Both the position numbers and the translations under genes were made by a program. A stretch of DNA of 64,000 nt from Rhodospirillaceae bacterium. Its GTDB lineage: Bacteria; Pseudomonadota; Alphaproteobacteria; Rhodospirillales; UBA2165. This document shows positions 1 through 10,100 of the stretch, in pieces. Every line of letters starts with the position of its first letter. Position 1 is the first letter of the stretch. The DNA is taken from the NCBI GenBank assembly GCA_947467145.1, contig CANIGJ010000018.1:22087-86086 (forward strand), written 5' to 3'. Under the pieces are notes generated by a model. It was not told the origin of the DNA, did no database searches, and worked only from the letters and a program-made list of their open reading frames with translations.

Positions 1-696
1 AAGGCCCTTGTTCATCATCGTCGCGGAGTCGACGGAAATTTTCGCCCCCATATCCCAGTTGGGATGAGCGACCGCTTGGGCCGGTGTGACATCGGCCATG
101 CGCGCCATGTCGAACGAGCGGAACGGTCCACCCGACGCCGTCAGGATCAATTTCTCCACCGATTTGTCGTCGTGGAAATCGAAGACCTGGAAAATGGCGT
201 TATGTTCGGAATCGACCGGCACCAGTTCGCCGCCGCCGCGCTGGATCTCGCCAAGCAGGAAGTCGCCGGCGCAGACGAGGCATTCCTTATTGGCCAAACC
301 AACGACGGCGCCGCGACGTGCGGCCGCCAAGGTCGGCGCCAGGCCGGCGATGCCGACAATCGATGCCATGACGAAATCGGTGGGCACCGCAGCGGCCTCG
401 GCGATCGCGCTCGTGCCGGCGGCGACTTCGACACCGGTGCCGGCAAGGCCCTCTTTCAGGACGGCATATTTGTCCTCGGATCCGATGACGGCAAGTTTCG
501 GGCGGAACGCGCGCGCCTGTTTGATCAGCAGATCGACGTTCTTGTTGCCGGTCAGGACATCGACGCGGAAACGGTCCGGCGAACGCTCAACGAGATCGAG
601 CGTGTTACAGCCGACCGACCCGGTCGATCCCAGAATGGTGACCGATTTGACGGTCTGCGCGGCAGCGGATGTGCGCGCTTCAACTTTCATTTCCAT
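1..696 (-). CDS. dxr: 1-deoxy-D-xylulose 5-phosphate reductoisomerase, 3' part outside window
   Basis: The enzyme commits DXP to MEP, the second step of cytoplasmic non-mevalonate isoprenoid synthesis. About 232 N-terminal residues are visible. They hold the NADPH-binding GSTGS (residues 23-27), LANKE (about 135-139), the metal-binding [10 protein letters not shown] (Asp162, Glu164), the ASGGPFR loop and HPNWDMG followed by DSATMMNKG; the frame then leaves the window. I chose the ATG at 696 because GGAGG lies 6 bases upstream. The in-frame ATG at 690 would overlap the cdsA stop as ATGA but has no such spacing. It is the last visible gene of the rpsB-to-dxr operon. Confidence 0.95.
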   Translation of the reverse strand, partial: MEMKVEARTSAAAQTVKSVTILGSTGSVGCNTLDLVERSPDRFRVDVLTGNKNVDLLIKQARAFRPKLAVIGSEDKYAVLKEGLAGTGVEVAAGTSAIAEAAAVPTDFVMASIVGIAGLAPTLAAARRGAVVGLANKECLVCAGDFLLGEIQRGGGELVPVDSEHNAIFQVFDFHDDKSVEKLILTASGGPFRSFDMARMADVTPAQAVAHPNWDMGAKISVDSATMMNKGL

Positions 697-1361
697 GGCA
701 AGCCTCCGCCATGAGCCAACCAATGGCTCGCAACGGCCACCGGTGATGCCAATAGCACGCCGTCGATACGATCCAGGATACCGCCGTGCCCCGGAATGAT
801 GTGACCGGAATCCTTCACGCCGAAATAGCGCTTCCACCAAGATTCAAGTAGGTCGCCGATTTGCGACATGACCGAAATCACCGCGCCCGCGACGATGAGC
901 GTGACGCTGTCGTAAGACAGATCCATCGCGCGCGCCACAACGAAGCCGATGATGACGGCGCACAACAGGCCGCCGATCGCGCCCGACCAGGTTTTGTTGG
1001 GGCTGATCGCCGGTGCGAGTTTCGGCCCGCCCAAAGTGCGGCCGACCAGATAGGCGCCGATGTCGGTCGCCCAGATGATCGAGAAGAATGCGAGAACGAG
1101 GCCCAGCCCTTCGGTCGCATCGGCGCGCAGATAGACCAGGCTCATGCAGCAAAGGCCGACATAAAGGATGCCGATGACCGGCCAATACCAGCGCCCCGCC
1201 GTGGTCAGGCGGCCCTGCCCCGCGCGGCTGACGCGCACCCATTCCATGAGCGCGATCACGCCCATGAGCAGCACCATGGCATCGAAATAAGGCCGGCCGA
1301 ACCAAATCGCGGCAATCGCGATCGGCGCCAGGATGATGGTGGAGATGAAACGGAGAAACAT
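687..1361 (-). CDS. cdsA: Phosphatidate cytidylyltransferase (CDP-diglyceride synthase)
   Basis: The protein makes CDP-diacylglycerol from phosphatidate and CTP in the inner membrane, feeding all phospholipid synthesis. It is a 224-residue polytopic protein with hydrophobic segments near residues 5-20, 27-40, 62-80, 86-108 and 128-146. The family signature spans residues 174-200: Ser174, then [12 protein letters not shown] and DRID with its conserved Asp residues. It is shorter than E. coli CdsA (about 285), as is common in Alphaproteobacteria. It starts 8 bases after uppS and its stop overlaps dxr. The order uppS-cdsA-dxr supports the call. Confidence 0.95.
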   Translation of the reverse strand: MFLRFISTIILAPIAIAAIWFGRPYFDAMVLLMGVIALMEWVRVSRAGQGRLTTAGRWYWPVIGILYVGLCCMSLVYLRADATEGLGLVLAFFSIIWATDIGAYLVGRTLGGPKLAPAISPNKTWSGAIGGLLCAVIIGFVVARAMDLSYDSVTLIVAGAVISVMSQIGDLLESWWKRYFGVKDSGHIIPGHGGILDRIDGVLLASPVAVASHWLAHGGGLPWK

Positions 1362-1369
1362 GACCGGTC

Positions 1370-2101
1370 CTATGTTCCGCCGAAGCGTCGTTCGCGACGC
1401 TGGAATTCGGAAATGACCTGAACGAAATCCTTCTCGGAAAAATCAGGCCACAAAGTGTCGAGGAAAACGAATTCGGTATAGGCCATCTGCCAGAGCAGGA
1501 AATTGCTGATGCGCTGTTCGCCGCTGGTGCGCACCATGATGTCCGGATCCGGAATGTCGACAGTTTCGAGATGCGCCGCGACGGTTTCTTCGTCGATATC
1601 CGCGATCGCGATCTTGCCGGCCGCGACGTCTTCGGCCACGCGGCGCGCCGCATTGGCGATTTCGGCACGGCCGCCGTAACTAAGCGCCACGATGAGATCG
1701 AGCGTCTGGTTGTTCTTGGTCAGCCCCTCGGCATCGTCGATCAACGAAATGATGTCGCGGCTGAGCGCGGTGCGGTCTCCGATCACCCGCAAACGCACAC
1801 CGTTTTTGTGCAGCTCGGCGATCTCGCTTTGCAGGTACCGCCGCAACAAGCCCATGAGATCGTCGATCTCTTGCGCCGGGCGCTTCCAGTTCTCCGATGA
1901 GAAGCTGTAGAGGGTGAGATAGCGAACGCCGTATTTGATGCAGCAACTGATGGCCGTGCGCACGGAATCCGCACCCCGGCGATGCCCTTCGACGCGCGGC
2001 AATCCGCGCGACTTCGCCCACCGCCCATTCCCATCCATGATGAGCGCGAGATGGGCCGGCGTCGATGGCCCGTTGTGAGCGTGGGAAGGAACAGATGTCA
2101 T
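1370..2101 (-). CDS. uppS: Isoprenyl transferase (undecaprenyl diphosphate synthase)
   Basis: This cytoplasmic cis-prenyltransferase condenses isopentenyl diphosphate onto farnesyl diphosphate to make the C55 carrier lipid for peptidoglycan and O-antigen. In 243 residues it shows the N-terminal MDGNGRWAKSRG with catalytic Asp23, the GHRRG phosphate-binding stretch, the SxxNW segment at about 69-72, and RTSGEQRISNF starting at Arg191, which binds the incoming diphosphate. Length and motifs are normal. It lies between frr (3 bases away) and cdsA, so the isoprenoid carrier enzyme is co-transcribed with translation genes. Confidence 0.96.
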   Translation of the reverse strand: MTSVPSHAHNGPSTPAHLALIMDGNGRWAKSRGLPRVEGHRRGADSVRTAISCCIKYGVRYLTLYSFSSENWKRPAQEIDDLMGLLRRYLQSEIAELHKNGVRLRVIGDRTALSRDIISLIDDAEGLTKNNQTLDLIVALSYGGRAEIANAARRVAEDVAAGKIAIADIDEETVAAHLETVDIPDPDIMVRTSGEQRISNFLLWQMAYTEFVFLDTLWPDFSEKDFVQVISEFQRRERRFGGT

Positions 2102-2104
2102 TCA

Positions 2105-2668
2105 TCAAACCTGCAGGATTTCTTTCTCCTTGTGGGCGAAAGCCTCGTCCAATTTCTTCACGAAGGCATCGGTCATGTCCTGGATGTCCTTCGTGATTTT
2201 CTTAGACTCGTCTTGCGAGATCTTGCCGTCCTTTTCGAACTTCTTCAGCTCGTCCAGCCCATTGCGGCGCACATTGCGCACAGCGACCTTCGCCTCTTCC
2301 GTATAACGGCTCGCAATCTTGGTTATTTCCTTGCGGCGATCCTCGGTCAGCGGTGGGATCGGCACGCGCACCAATTGTCCATCCGACTGCGGATTGAGGC
2401 CGAGATTGGAATCGCGGATCGCCTTTTCGACGTAGGTGACCAAGGCGCGGTCCCAAACTTGAACCGTCAGCATCCGAGCCTCGGGAACGCCGACCGTGCC
2501 GACCTGAGTGATCGGCACCTTCTGGCCGTAAGCCTCGACGATGAGCGGCTCGAGCAGATTGATGGAGGCGCGGCCGGTCCGCAGTCCGGCGAATTCCTTG
2601 TGCAAAACCTCGGTGGCACTTTCCATGCGCCGTTTCATATCGTTGCGGGTTGCGTCGAATTCCGCCAT
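2105..2668 (-). CDS. frr: Ribosome recycling factor
   Basis: RRF works with EF-G to split post-termination ribosomes. The 187-residue protein has the family length and its hallmarks: the N-terminal helix ending in [18 protein letters not shown], the beta domain with [16 protein letters not shown], the segment ending in [13 protein letters not shown], and the long C-terminal charged helices. It begins 2 bases after the pyrH stop and ends 3 bases before uppS. The pyrH-frr order is near-universal in proteobacteria. Confidence 0.97.
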   Translation of the reverse strand: MAEFDATRNDMKRRMESATEVLHKEFAGLRTGRASINLLEPLIVEAYGQKVPITQVGTVGVPEARMLTVQVWDRALVTYVEKAIRDSNLGLNPQSDGQLVRVPIPPLTEDRRKEITKIASRYTEEAKVAVRNVRRNGLDELKKFEKDGKISQDESKKITKDIQDMTDAFVKKLDEAFAHKEKEILQV

Positions 2669-2670
2669 GC

Positions 2671-3402
2671 CTAAGCCTCTGCCAATTCGCGAATGATCGT
2701 GGATTTCCCGCGGCCGTTTACCACTTCGGCGAAGGCGCCCGGGGTATGGATCGAAAACACCAGGATCGGAATACCGTTCTCGCGCGACAGCGAAATGGCG
2801 GATGCGTCCATGACGCCAAGATCGTTCGTCAGGACGTCCTTGTAGGACAATTCATCGTAGCGGGTCGCGTCTTTGACCTTCTTCGGATCGGCGCTGTATA
2901 CGCCGTCGACCTGCGTGCCTTTCATCAGGGCATCGCATTCCATTTCGGCGGCGCGCAGCGCGGCCGCCGTATCGGTCGTGAAATAGGGATTGCCGGTACC
3001 GGCCGCGAAAATGACGACCCGCCCCTTCTCCAGATGGCGGACAGCGCGGCGGCGAATATAGGGCTCGCAGACCGTCGCCATCGGGATCGCGGAGAGAACG
3101 CGAGTTTCGACACCGATGCCTTCCAGCACCGACTGCATGCCGATCGCATTGATGACAGTCGCCAGCATGCCCATGTAATCGGCGCTGGCACGCTCGATCC
3201 CGGCGGCCACGCCGGACAGGCCACGGAAGATATTGCCGCCGCCGATCACGAGGCAGACCTGCACGCCCATGTCGCGCACGGTTTTGACTTCTTCGGCGAT
3301 CCGTTCCATCGCGTCGGATTCGAAACCGAATTGCTGGGCCCCCATCAGGCCCTCGCCCGACAATTTCAGCAGAACGCGGCGGTAGATTGGTTTTTCGGCC
3401 AT
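2671..3402 (-). CDS. pyrH: UMP kinase
   Basis: The hexameric bacterial UMP kinase makes UDP from UMP. I start at the ATG at 3402, giving 243 residues beginning [17 protein letters not shown]. The open frame extends about 22 codons further upstream, but that part is not family-like. The LLKLSGEGL phosphate-binding segment, the GGGNIFRG loop, the [13 protein letters not shown] nucleotide-binding loop and the [13 protein letters not shown] motif of the amino-acid kinase fold are all visible. It is separated from tsf by 188 bases with a small stem-loop, so it may have its own promoter. Confidence 0.96.
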   Translation of the reverse strand: MAEKPIYRRVLLKLSGEGLMGAQQFGFESDAMERIAEEVKTVRDMGVQVCLVIGGGNIFRGLSGVAAGIERASADYMGMLATVINAIGMQSVLEGIGVETRVLSAIPMATVCEPYIRRRAVRHLEKGRVVIFAAGTGNPYFTTDTAAALRAAEMECDALMKGTQVDGVYSADPKKVKDATRYDELSYKDVLTNDLGVMDASAISLSRENGIPILVFSIHTPGAFAEVVNGRGKSTIIRELAEA

Positions 3403-3559
3403 GCCGTCCACTTCAAATTGTCGTCCCAGAGGGCCCAAGGCAGGCCATGATCCGGGCGCACAGAGCATCCCGGCCAGCCCACATCGGCACCGTTAACGCG
3501 ATATTGGACCCGATTCCCGTGCCGGTCGACCCGGGATTTTGCACGAAAATCGGGTTTTT

Positions 3560-3575
3560 CCGGTCTTTCGACCGG
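3560..3575 (-). terminator. Stem-loop downstream of tsf (weak terminator or processing site)
   Basis: On the minus strand CCGGTC and GACCGG pair around a GAAA tetraloop, 15 bases after the tsf stop. The tail is AAAAA rather than a T run, so it is not a standard intrinsic terminator. It could protect the rpsB-tsf transcript end or partly uncouple pyrH. Only the inverted repeat and its placement are seen directly. Confidence 0.3.
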
Positions 3576-3590
3576 GCCCAAATCGCGTGG

Positions 3591-4511
3591 TCAGGCGCCG
3601 ACCGCAGCTGCGACTTCGGCCGCGAAGTCTTCCTGCTTCTTCTCGATGCCTTCACCGAGCGCGAAACGACGGAACCCAGTGACGGTAACCTCGGCGCCAA
3701 CGTCCTTGGCGGCCTTTTTGACCGCATCTTCGACCTTGGTTTCGCCGTCGATCACGTAGGTCTGCTCGAGCAGGCAGGATTCCTCGTAATATTTACGCAA
3801 ACGCCCTTCCACCATCTTTTCGATGATGTTTTCCGGGCGGCCCGAGGCGCGCGCCATTTCGATCTGCACGTTGCGTTCGCGTTCGAGGTCGGCCGGGCTG
3901 ACCTCGTTGCGCGACAGCGCCGTCGGGTTGGCGGCCGCGACATGCATCGCTAGCTGCTTGCCCAGAACTTCCAGCTTCGCGACGTCACCCTTGGATTCGA
4001 GGGCCACGAGCACGCCGATCTTGCCCAGACCCGGCTTCAAGGCGTTGTGCATGTAGGACACGACAACACCGGAATTGACCGACAGGACGGCCCCACGGCG
4101 CAGGTTCATGTTCTCGCCGATGGTGGCGATCAGGGTCGTCAGGGTTTCGGCGACCGTAGCCGAACCGATCTTGGCGGTCTTCAGCGCTTCGAGATCGTCG
4201 CCCGTGCCGATCGCGAGATCGGTCACTTGCTGAACGAAACCTTGGAACTGCTCGTTGCGGGCCACGAAGTCAGTCTCGGCATTCACCTCGACGACCGCAC
4301 CTTTGGTGCCCTTGGTCACGACGCCGACCAAGCCCTCGGACGCGATGCGCCCGGACTTCTTGGCGGCCGAAGCCAGGCCCTGCTTGCGCAGCCAATCGAC
4401 GGCCGCTTCGACGTCACCGTCGTTGTTCGCCAGCGCCTTCTTGCAATCCATCATGCCGGCGCCGGTTTTTTCGCGCAGATCCTTGACCAGCGCTGCTGTG
4501 ATTTCAGCCAT
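3591..4511 (-). CDS. tsf: Translation elongation factor Ts
   Basis: EF-Ts is the nucleotide-exchange factor that regenerates EF-Tu-GTP. The 306-residue protein has the N-terminal UBA-like domain with the signature [20 protein letters not shown] (residues 9-28), the core signature [15 protein letters not shown], and the C-terminal subdomain with [13 protein letters not shown]. Length fits the family. It follows rpsB by 33 bases, in the usual order. Confidence 0.97.
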   Translation of the reverse strand: MAEITAALVKDLREKTGAGMMDCKKALANNDGDVEAAVDWLRKQGLASAAKKSGRIASEGLVGVVTKGTKGAVVEVNAETDFVARNEQFQGFVQQVTDLAIGTGDDLEALKTAKIGSATVAETLTTLIATIGENMNLRRGAVLSVNSGVVVSYMHNALKPGLGKIGVLVALESKGDVAKLEVLGKQLAMHVAAANPTALSRNEVSPADLERERNVQIEMARASGRPENIIEKMVEGRLRKYYEESCLLEQTYVIDGETKVEDAVKKAAKDVGAEVTVTGFRRFALGEGIEKKQEDFAAEVAAAVGA

Positions 4512-4544
4512 TTTTCTTAATCTCCGCTTCGTCGAAACAAGTGA

Positions 4545-5342
4545 TTAGGCGGTGGCGCCTTCGGTCGCGGCCTGCTCAATCAGAGCAGCCTCGGCGACCG
4601 GCAGTTCTTCGTGCGCGTCTTCGCGTGCACCCAGATCGCCGCCCGAGGTCGAGATTTCCGAAGAAATGCCGGCGAGCACCGAATTCGCGATCATCTCGCA
4701 ATAGAGATTGATGGCGCGGATCGAGTCGTCGTTACCCGGGATCGGGAAGTTGACGCCCTCGGGGCTCGAATTCGAATCGAGGATCGCGACGACCGGAATG
4801 CCGAGCTTGTTGGCTTCGGCGACCGCGATCGATTCCTTGTTGGTATCGATCACGAAGATCACGTCCGGCAGACCGCCCATTTCCTTGATGCCGCCGAGCG
4901 CGCGTTCGAGCTTGTCACGCTCGCGCGTCAGGTTCAGCAGTTCTTTCTTGGTCAGACCGATGTCGGTCTTGGAGAGCTGCTCTTCGAGGGTCTTCAGACG
5001 ACGGATCGAATTCGAGATCGTCTTCCAGTTGGTCAGCATGCCGCCGAGCCAACGATGGTTGACGAAATACTGGCCGCACTTGGCGGCATATTCAGCAATC
5101 GGCTGCTGGGCTTGGCGCTTGGTGCCGACCCACAGAACGCGGCCGCCACCGGCGACGATGTCATGCACGGATTGCATCGCGCGATAGAGCATCGGCACGG
5201 TCTGCTGCAGATCGATGATGTGGACACCCTGGCGAACGCCAAAGATGTATTGCTCCATCTTCGGATTCCAGCGACGGGTGACGTGTCCGAAGTGCGCGCC
5301 CGACTCGAGCAGTTGGCGCATAGTAAAAGTTGGCAAAGCCAT
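4545..5342 (-). CDS. rpsB: 30S ribosomal protein S2
   Basis: S2 joins late in 30S assembly and needs bS1 nearby. The 265-residue sequence shows the S2 N-terminus ([23 protein letters not shown]), [12 protein letters not shown], and the [16 protein letters not shown] signature. The C-terminus carries a 30-residue acidic, Ala-rich extension ([22 protein letters not shown]) of the kind seen in Alphaproteobacteria. It is the first gene of the operon. A leader of about 115 bases contains a 6-bp hairpin and a candidate promoter. Confidence 0.97.
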   Translation of the reverse strand: MALPTFTMRQLLESGAHFGHVTRRWNPKMEQYIFGVRQGVHIIDLQQTVPMLYRAMQSVHDIVAGGGRVLWVGTKRQAQQPIAEYAAKCGQYFVNHRWLGGMLTNWKTISNSIRRLKTLEEQLSKTDIGLTKKELLNLTRERDKLERALGGIKEMGGLPDVIFVIDTNKESIAVAEANKLGIPVVAILDSNSSPEGVNFPIPGNDDSIRAINLYCEMIANSVLAGISSEISTSGGDLGAREDAHEELPVAEAALIEQAATEGATA

Positions 5343-5380
5343 GGTTTGGTCCTTTTCCGGTTGAGCCTCCGCGGACGTGA

Positions 5381-5396
5381 GTTCCCATTTGGGAAC
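5381..5396 (-). promoter_or_regulatory. Perfect hairpin in the rpsB leader
   Basis: GTTCCC and GGGAAC form a perfect 6-bp inverted repeat with a 4-base loop, ending 38 bases upstream of the rpsB ATG. Ribosomal protein mRNAs often fold into autoregulatory leaders. Whether this element does so is inference from position only. Confidence 0.3.
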
Positions 5397-5464
5397 ACCG
5401 GAGCGATTGCGGCGGATTGACGCCGTAACCGCATAGCCCGCGTGTGGGATTTAACGAGGGCGCT

Positions 5465-5493
5465 TATGTACTTAGGAAACATGGGAATAGCAA
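5465..5493 (-). promoter_or_regulatory. Candidate rpsB promoter
   Basis: TTGCTA (5488-5493) and TACATA (5465-5470) are separated by exactly 17 bases on the minus strand, about 120 bases upstream of rpsB. The -10 match is modest. No better pair was seen between rpsB and the divergent gene at 5523. Confidence 0.33.
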
Positions 5494-5522
5494 GGCCATC
5501 CCAGGCACGTTAGGGTCCTAAT

Positions 5523-7145
5523 ATGGCGGAAACGGTGGAATATGACGCGATTGTCATAGGCGGTGGGCATAACGGCCTCGTCTGCGCCGCCTATTTGGCC
5601 GCCGGCGGGCTGAAAACCCTGGTCCTGGAACGCAGGCCCATCGTCGGCGGAGCGGCCGTAACCGAGGAATTCTGGCCCGGTTTCCGCAATTCCGTCGCTT
5701 CTTACACTGTCTCCTTGTTAAATCAGAAGGTCGTTAACGACCTGGATCTCGCTGGGTACGGGCTCAGGATCGTCGACCGCACGCTCCAGAACTTCCTCCC
5801 CCTGCCCGATGGTCGCTACCTGAAGATCGGCGCCGGCCAAACCCAGGCCGAGGTCGCCAAGTTCTCCGTTAAGGACGCCGGCCGGCTGGAGGCCTATTAC
5901 GCCCGCCTGGAGCGTGTCGCCGATCTGTTGCGGGGCGTCATCCTCGAAACCCCGCCCAACCTCGTCCAAGGCAACGCGCTCGCCGGCCTCACCGAGATGC
6001 TGAAGGCCGGCAAACTGGCCAACCGGGCGCGCAAGCTCGGCCTCGAAGGCCAGCGCGACCTGCTCGACCTCTTCACGGCGTCGGCCGGCGATTATCTCGA
6101 CGGCTGGTTCGAAAGCGATCCGATCAAGGCCGTCCTCGGCTTCGACGGCATCGTCGGTAATTACGCGAGCCCCTACACGCCCGGCTCGGCCTATGTGTTG
6201 CTGCATCATTGTTTCGGCGCGTTGAACGGCAAAAAAGGCGTGTGGTCACACGCCATCGGCGGCATGGGCGCGATCACCCAGGCCATGGCCAAGGCTGCCA
6301 CCGCGCGCGGCGTGGATATCCGCACGTCGAGTGGCGTGCGCGAAGTCATCGTCGACACAAAAGTTCCTGGGGGCAAAGCGGTCGGCGTTGTGACGGAAAA
6401 CGGCGAGAGCTTCCGGGCCAAGGCGATCGTCTCGAACCTCAATCCGAAATTGCTCTATCGCGATCTGATCGATGCCGCCGCCCTGCCCGCCGAATTCCGC
6501 ACGCGCATCGAACAGTGGCGCGGCGGGTCCGGCACGATGCGGATGAATGTCGCGCTGTCGGAGTTGCCCGACTTCACCTGCCTGCCCGGGCGCGAGCTCG
6601 CGCCACACCACACCTCCGGCATCATTCTGGCGCCGAGCCTCGATTACATGGAGCAGGCCTATTTCGATGCGCGCAGTTTCGGCTGGTCGCGTCACCCGAT
6701 CGTCGAGATGGTGATCTCGTCCACCATGGACGACACGTTGGCACCCAAGGGCCAGCATGTCGCGAGCCTGTTCTGCCAGCATGTGGCGCCGCAACTACCC
6801 GACGGTTCTTCGTGGGACCGCCATAAGGACCAGGTCGCGGATCTGATGATCGAAACGGTCGATAAATACGCGCCGAACTTCAAAGCCTCGATCCTCGGGC
6901 GGCAGGTCCTCAGCCCGCTCGATCTCGAACGCACGTTCGGATTGATCGACGGCGACATCTTCCACGGCAAGCTCGATCTCCGCCAAATCTTCTCCGCGCG
7001 CCCGATGCTCGGTCATGCCGACTATCGCGGGCCGCTCAAAGGCCTGTACATGTGCGGATCGGGCACACATCCGGGCGGCGGCGTTACCGGTGCGCCCGGC
7101 CACAATGCGGCGCGTGAAATTTTGAAAGACTTTAGACGCGTCTGA
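5523..7145 (+). CDS. FAD-dependent oxidoreductase, phytoene desaturase/PYROXD2-like
   Basis: This 540-residue flavoprotein of the carotenoid-desaturase (CrtI) superfamily starts with the dinucleotide-binding AIVIGGGHNGLVCAAYLA (glycines around 13-18) and VLERRPIVGGAA. It ends with the FAD-contacting YMCGSGTHPGGGVTGAPGHNAA typical of the PYROXD2-like branch. No carotenoid genes are nearby, so a desaturase in pigment synthesis is unlikely; the substrate is unknown. It is the only plus-strand gene of this region, divergent from rpsB by 180 bases, and its last 14 bases overlap the end of dnaE. The RBS is weak. Confidence 0.85.
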   Translation: MAETVEYDAIVIGGGHNGLVCAAYLAAGGLKTLVLERRPIVGGAAVTEEFWPGFRNSVASYTVSLLNQKVVNDLDLAGYGLRIVDRTLQNFLPLPDGRYLKIGAGQTQAEVAKFSVKDAGRLEAYYARLERVADLLRGVILETPPNLVQGNALAGLTEMLKAGKLANRARKLGLEGQRDLLDLFTASAGDYLDGWFESDPIKAVLGFDGIVGNYASPYTPGSAYVLLHHCFGALNGKKGVWSHAIGGMGAITQAMAKAATARGVDIRTSSGVREVIVDTKVPGGKAVGVVTENGESFRAKAIVSNLNPKLLYRDLIDAAALPAEFRTRIEQWRGGSGTMRMNVALSELPDFTCLPGRELAPHHTSGIILAPSLDYMEQAYFDARSFGWSRHPIVEMVISSTMDDTLAPKGQHVASLFCQHVAPQLPDGSSWDRHKDQVADLMIETVDKYAPNFKASILGRQVLSPLDLERTFGLIDGDIFHGKLDLRQIFSARPMLGHADYRGPLKGLYMCGSGTHPGGGVTGAPGHNAAREILKDFRRV

Positions 7146-10100
7146 CGTCGACGACGCCGGGGATCGCCTTGACCGCCTGTGTCAGCACCGGCGAAACCTC
7201 GTACCGTTGCGGCAGGCGCATCTCGATCTCGGTCTGCGCATCGACGCGGCTGACCAGGATCACCTCGCCCTTGCCCTTCTTCTCGCGCGACAGAAGCTGC
7301 GCAAGCGAGCCTAAGGGCTTTTCGTCGTCGATGAAGATTTTCAACAAGGCCGCCGTGTTCGCGGTCGCCTTATCGAGCGATTCGATGCCGACAGCAGTGA
7401 TGCGTTTTTGTTCGCCCTGCACCTGCACGCCGGCCTTGATCAGTACAGCGCGGCCCGGCGTCAGCAGTTCGCGGGCTTGCACCAGGACTTCGGAAAAGAT
7501 CGTGATCTCGTATTGGCCGCTGGCGTCCGATAATTGCACGAAGGCGTACTTGTTGCCCTTCTGCGACGTGCGGATGCGCATGCCTTCGACGACACCGGCC
7601 AAACGCACCGAGCCGTCGGCGCGCATCTGGGCGACCTGGTCGTGGCTTTTGACGCGCAGCCGTTCAAGCTCGGCTTCGTAGGCATCGAGCGGATGCGACG
7701 ACAGATGAAAACCAATCGCGCCGAATTCTTCGCGCAGTTTATCCATCGGCAACCAATCGGGCACCTGCGGCAAGGTAATGGCTTTGGCGTCGGTTGCGTC
7801 GCCGCCGAACAAACCGATCTGCGCGCTTTCACGTTCTTCGCGCGCCACGGTGGCGTGCCGCAGCACAGCTTCGATGCCGTCGAACAATTGCTTACGGTTC
7901 GTGGTGATCGTGTCGAACGCGCCCGCCCGCACGAGATTTTCCAACTGGCGCTTGTTGACGGCTTTTGAATCGAGCCGGCGCGCGAAATCGGAAACGTCCT
8001 TGAACGGACCTTTCTTGTCGCGTTCGGCAACCACGCCCTGCATGGCGCCGGCGCCGACATTCTTCACAGCGGCCAGCGCATAACGGATGGCGCCGGTGCC
8101 ATCGGCCAGGGTTTCGACCTTGAAGGTGACGTCGGACAGATTGATGTCCGGCGGCAATAACGCGATGCCGAGGCGCTTCAATTCGAGACGCATCTGACCG
8201 AGCTTGTCGGTGTTGTGCATGTCCAAGGTCATGGTCGCGGCCATGAACTCGACCGGATAATTGGCCTTCAGGTACGCCGTCTGATAGGCGACCAGGGCAT
8301 AAGCAGCGGCGTGCGACTTGTTGAAGCCGTAGCCCGCAAACTTCGCCATCTGATCGAAGATTTCGGAGGCCTTTTCTTCGGGCACAGTGCGCGCCACCGC
8401 GCCTTCGACGAACATGGCGCGCTGCGCGTCCATCTCGGCCTTGATCTTCTTGCCCATGGCGCGGCGCAGCAGATCGGCGCCGCCGAGCGAGTAACCCGCC
8501 ATCTCCTGCGCGATCTGCATGACCTGTTCCTGGTAGATCATGATCCCGTAAGTTTCCTTCAGGATCTGCTCCAGGGTCGGATACAGATAGTCGGGCGTTT
8601 CCTGCCCATGCTTGCGCCGGATGTAGGACGGAATGTTGTCCATCGGGCCCGGACGATAGAGCGACACGATAGCGATGATGTCTTCGAACTTGTCGGGCCG
8701 CAGGCCGCGCAACATGTCGCGCATGCCCGAGCTTTCCAGCTGGAAGATGCCCGTCGTGTCGCCGCTGGCCATCGCCTCGTAGGATTTGACGTCGTCGAGC
8801 GGCAATTTGCCGAGATCGAGTTCGATGCCACGCAGCTTCAACAGATCGACCGCGACCTTGAGCACTGTCAGAGTCTTGAGGCCGAGGAAGTCGAACTTCA
8901 CCAGCCCGGCCTGCTCGACATACTTCATCGAGAATTGCGTGACCGGTGTGCCCGAACGCGGATCGCGATAGAGCGGCACCAATTCCGTCAGGTCGCGATC
9001 GCCGATGACGACACCCGCCGCATGCGTCGAAGCGTGGCGATAGAGCCCTTCGAGCTTGCGCGCGATATTGACCAGACGCGCCACCTGCTCGTCGTTCTTG
9101 ATCTCGGCCTGCAACAACGGCTCGCCGTCGATGGCCTGCTGCAGGGTGACGGGGGCGGCCGGGTTGTTAGGCACCAGCTTGCAGATGCGATCGACCTGCG
9201 GATACGGCATCTGCAGCACGCGCCCAACGTCGCGCAAGGCGGCACGCGGCTGCAGCGTCCCGAAGGTGATGATCTGGGCGACACGCTCGTCGCCGTATTT
9301 GGCCTGAACGTATTTGATGACCTCGTCGCGCCGGTCCTGGCAGAAGTCGACGTCGAAGTCGGGCATCGATACGCGTTCGGGATTGAGGAAGCGCTCGAAC
9401 AGCAGGCCCCAGCGCAAGGGATCGAGATCCGTAATCGCGGTCGCCCAAGCAACCACAGAGCCCGCACCCGAGCCACGTCCCGGCCCCACCGGAATATCCT
9501 GCGCCTTCGCCCAGCGGATGAAGTCCGACACGATCAAGAAGTAACCGGGGAATCCCATCTGCTCGATCACGCCGAGCTCGTAATTCAAACGGTCGCGATA
9601 GGGCTTGGCGGCGTGTTCGCGCTCTTCCTCGCTCATCTCGGGTGTGATCACTTGATCGATCAGGCGTTGTTCGAGACCGGCGCGCGCGAGTTCGGCCAGG
9701 GCTTCCGGATCGCTCCGGGTCTCGCCCTCCTCTTTCGGCGCCGGCGGCAGCAAAGGTTTACGTTGCTCGGCGATCACCGCACAGCGGCGCGCGATCACGA
9801 TTGTATTGTCGACGGCTTCGGGCAGATCGGCGAACAAAGCCCGCATTTCCTGCGCCGATTTGAAGCGATGATCGCGCGTCAGGCGACGCCGCCCGGACTG
9901 GCTGACATAAGCGCCCTCGGCGATGCAAATCAGCGCATCGTGCGCGTCGTACATGCCTTCGTCGGAGAAGAAGCATTCGTTGGTCGCGACCAGCGGAATG
10001 TCGTGCTTGTAGGCGAGATCGACGAACGCGCCCTCAATCAGGCGCTCGGCATTGATGTTATGCCGCATGATTTCGACATAAAGCCGGTCGGGGAACGCCG

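Noticed and set aside
5523..7145. Carotenoid (phytoene) desaturase in a pigment pathway
   Set aside because: The fold is related, but there are no other carotenoid genes nearby and the C-terminus fits the PYROXD2-like branch better.
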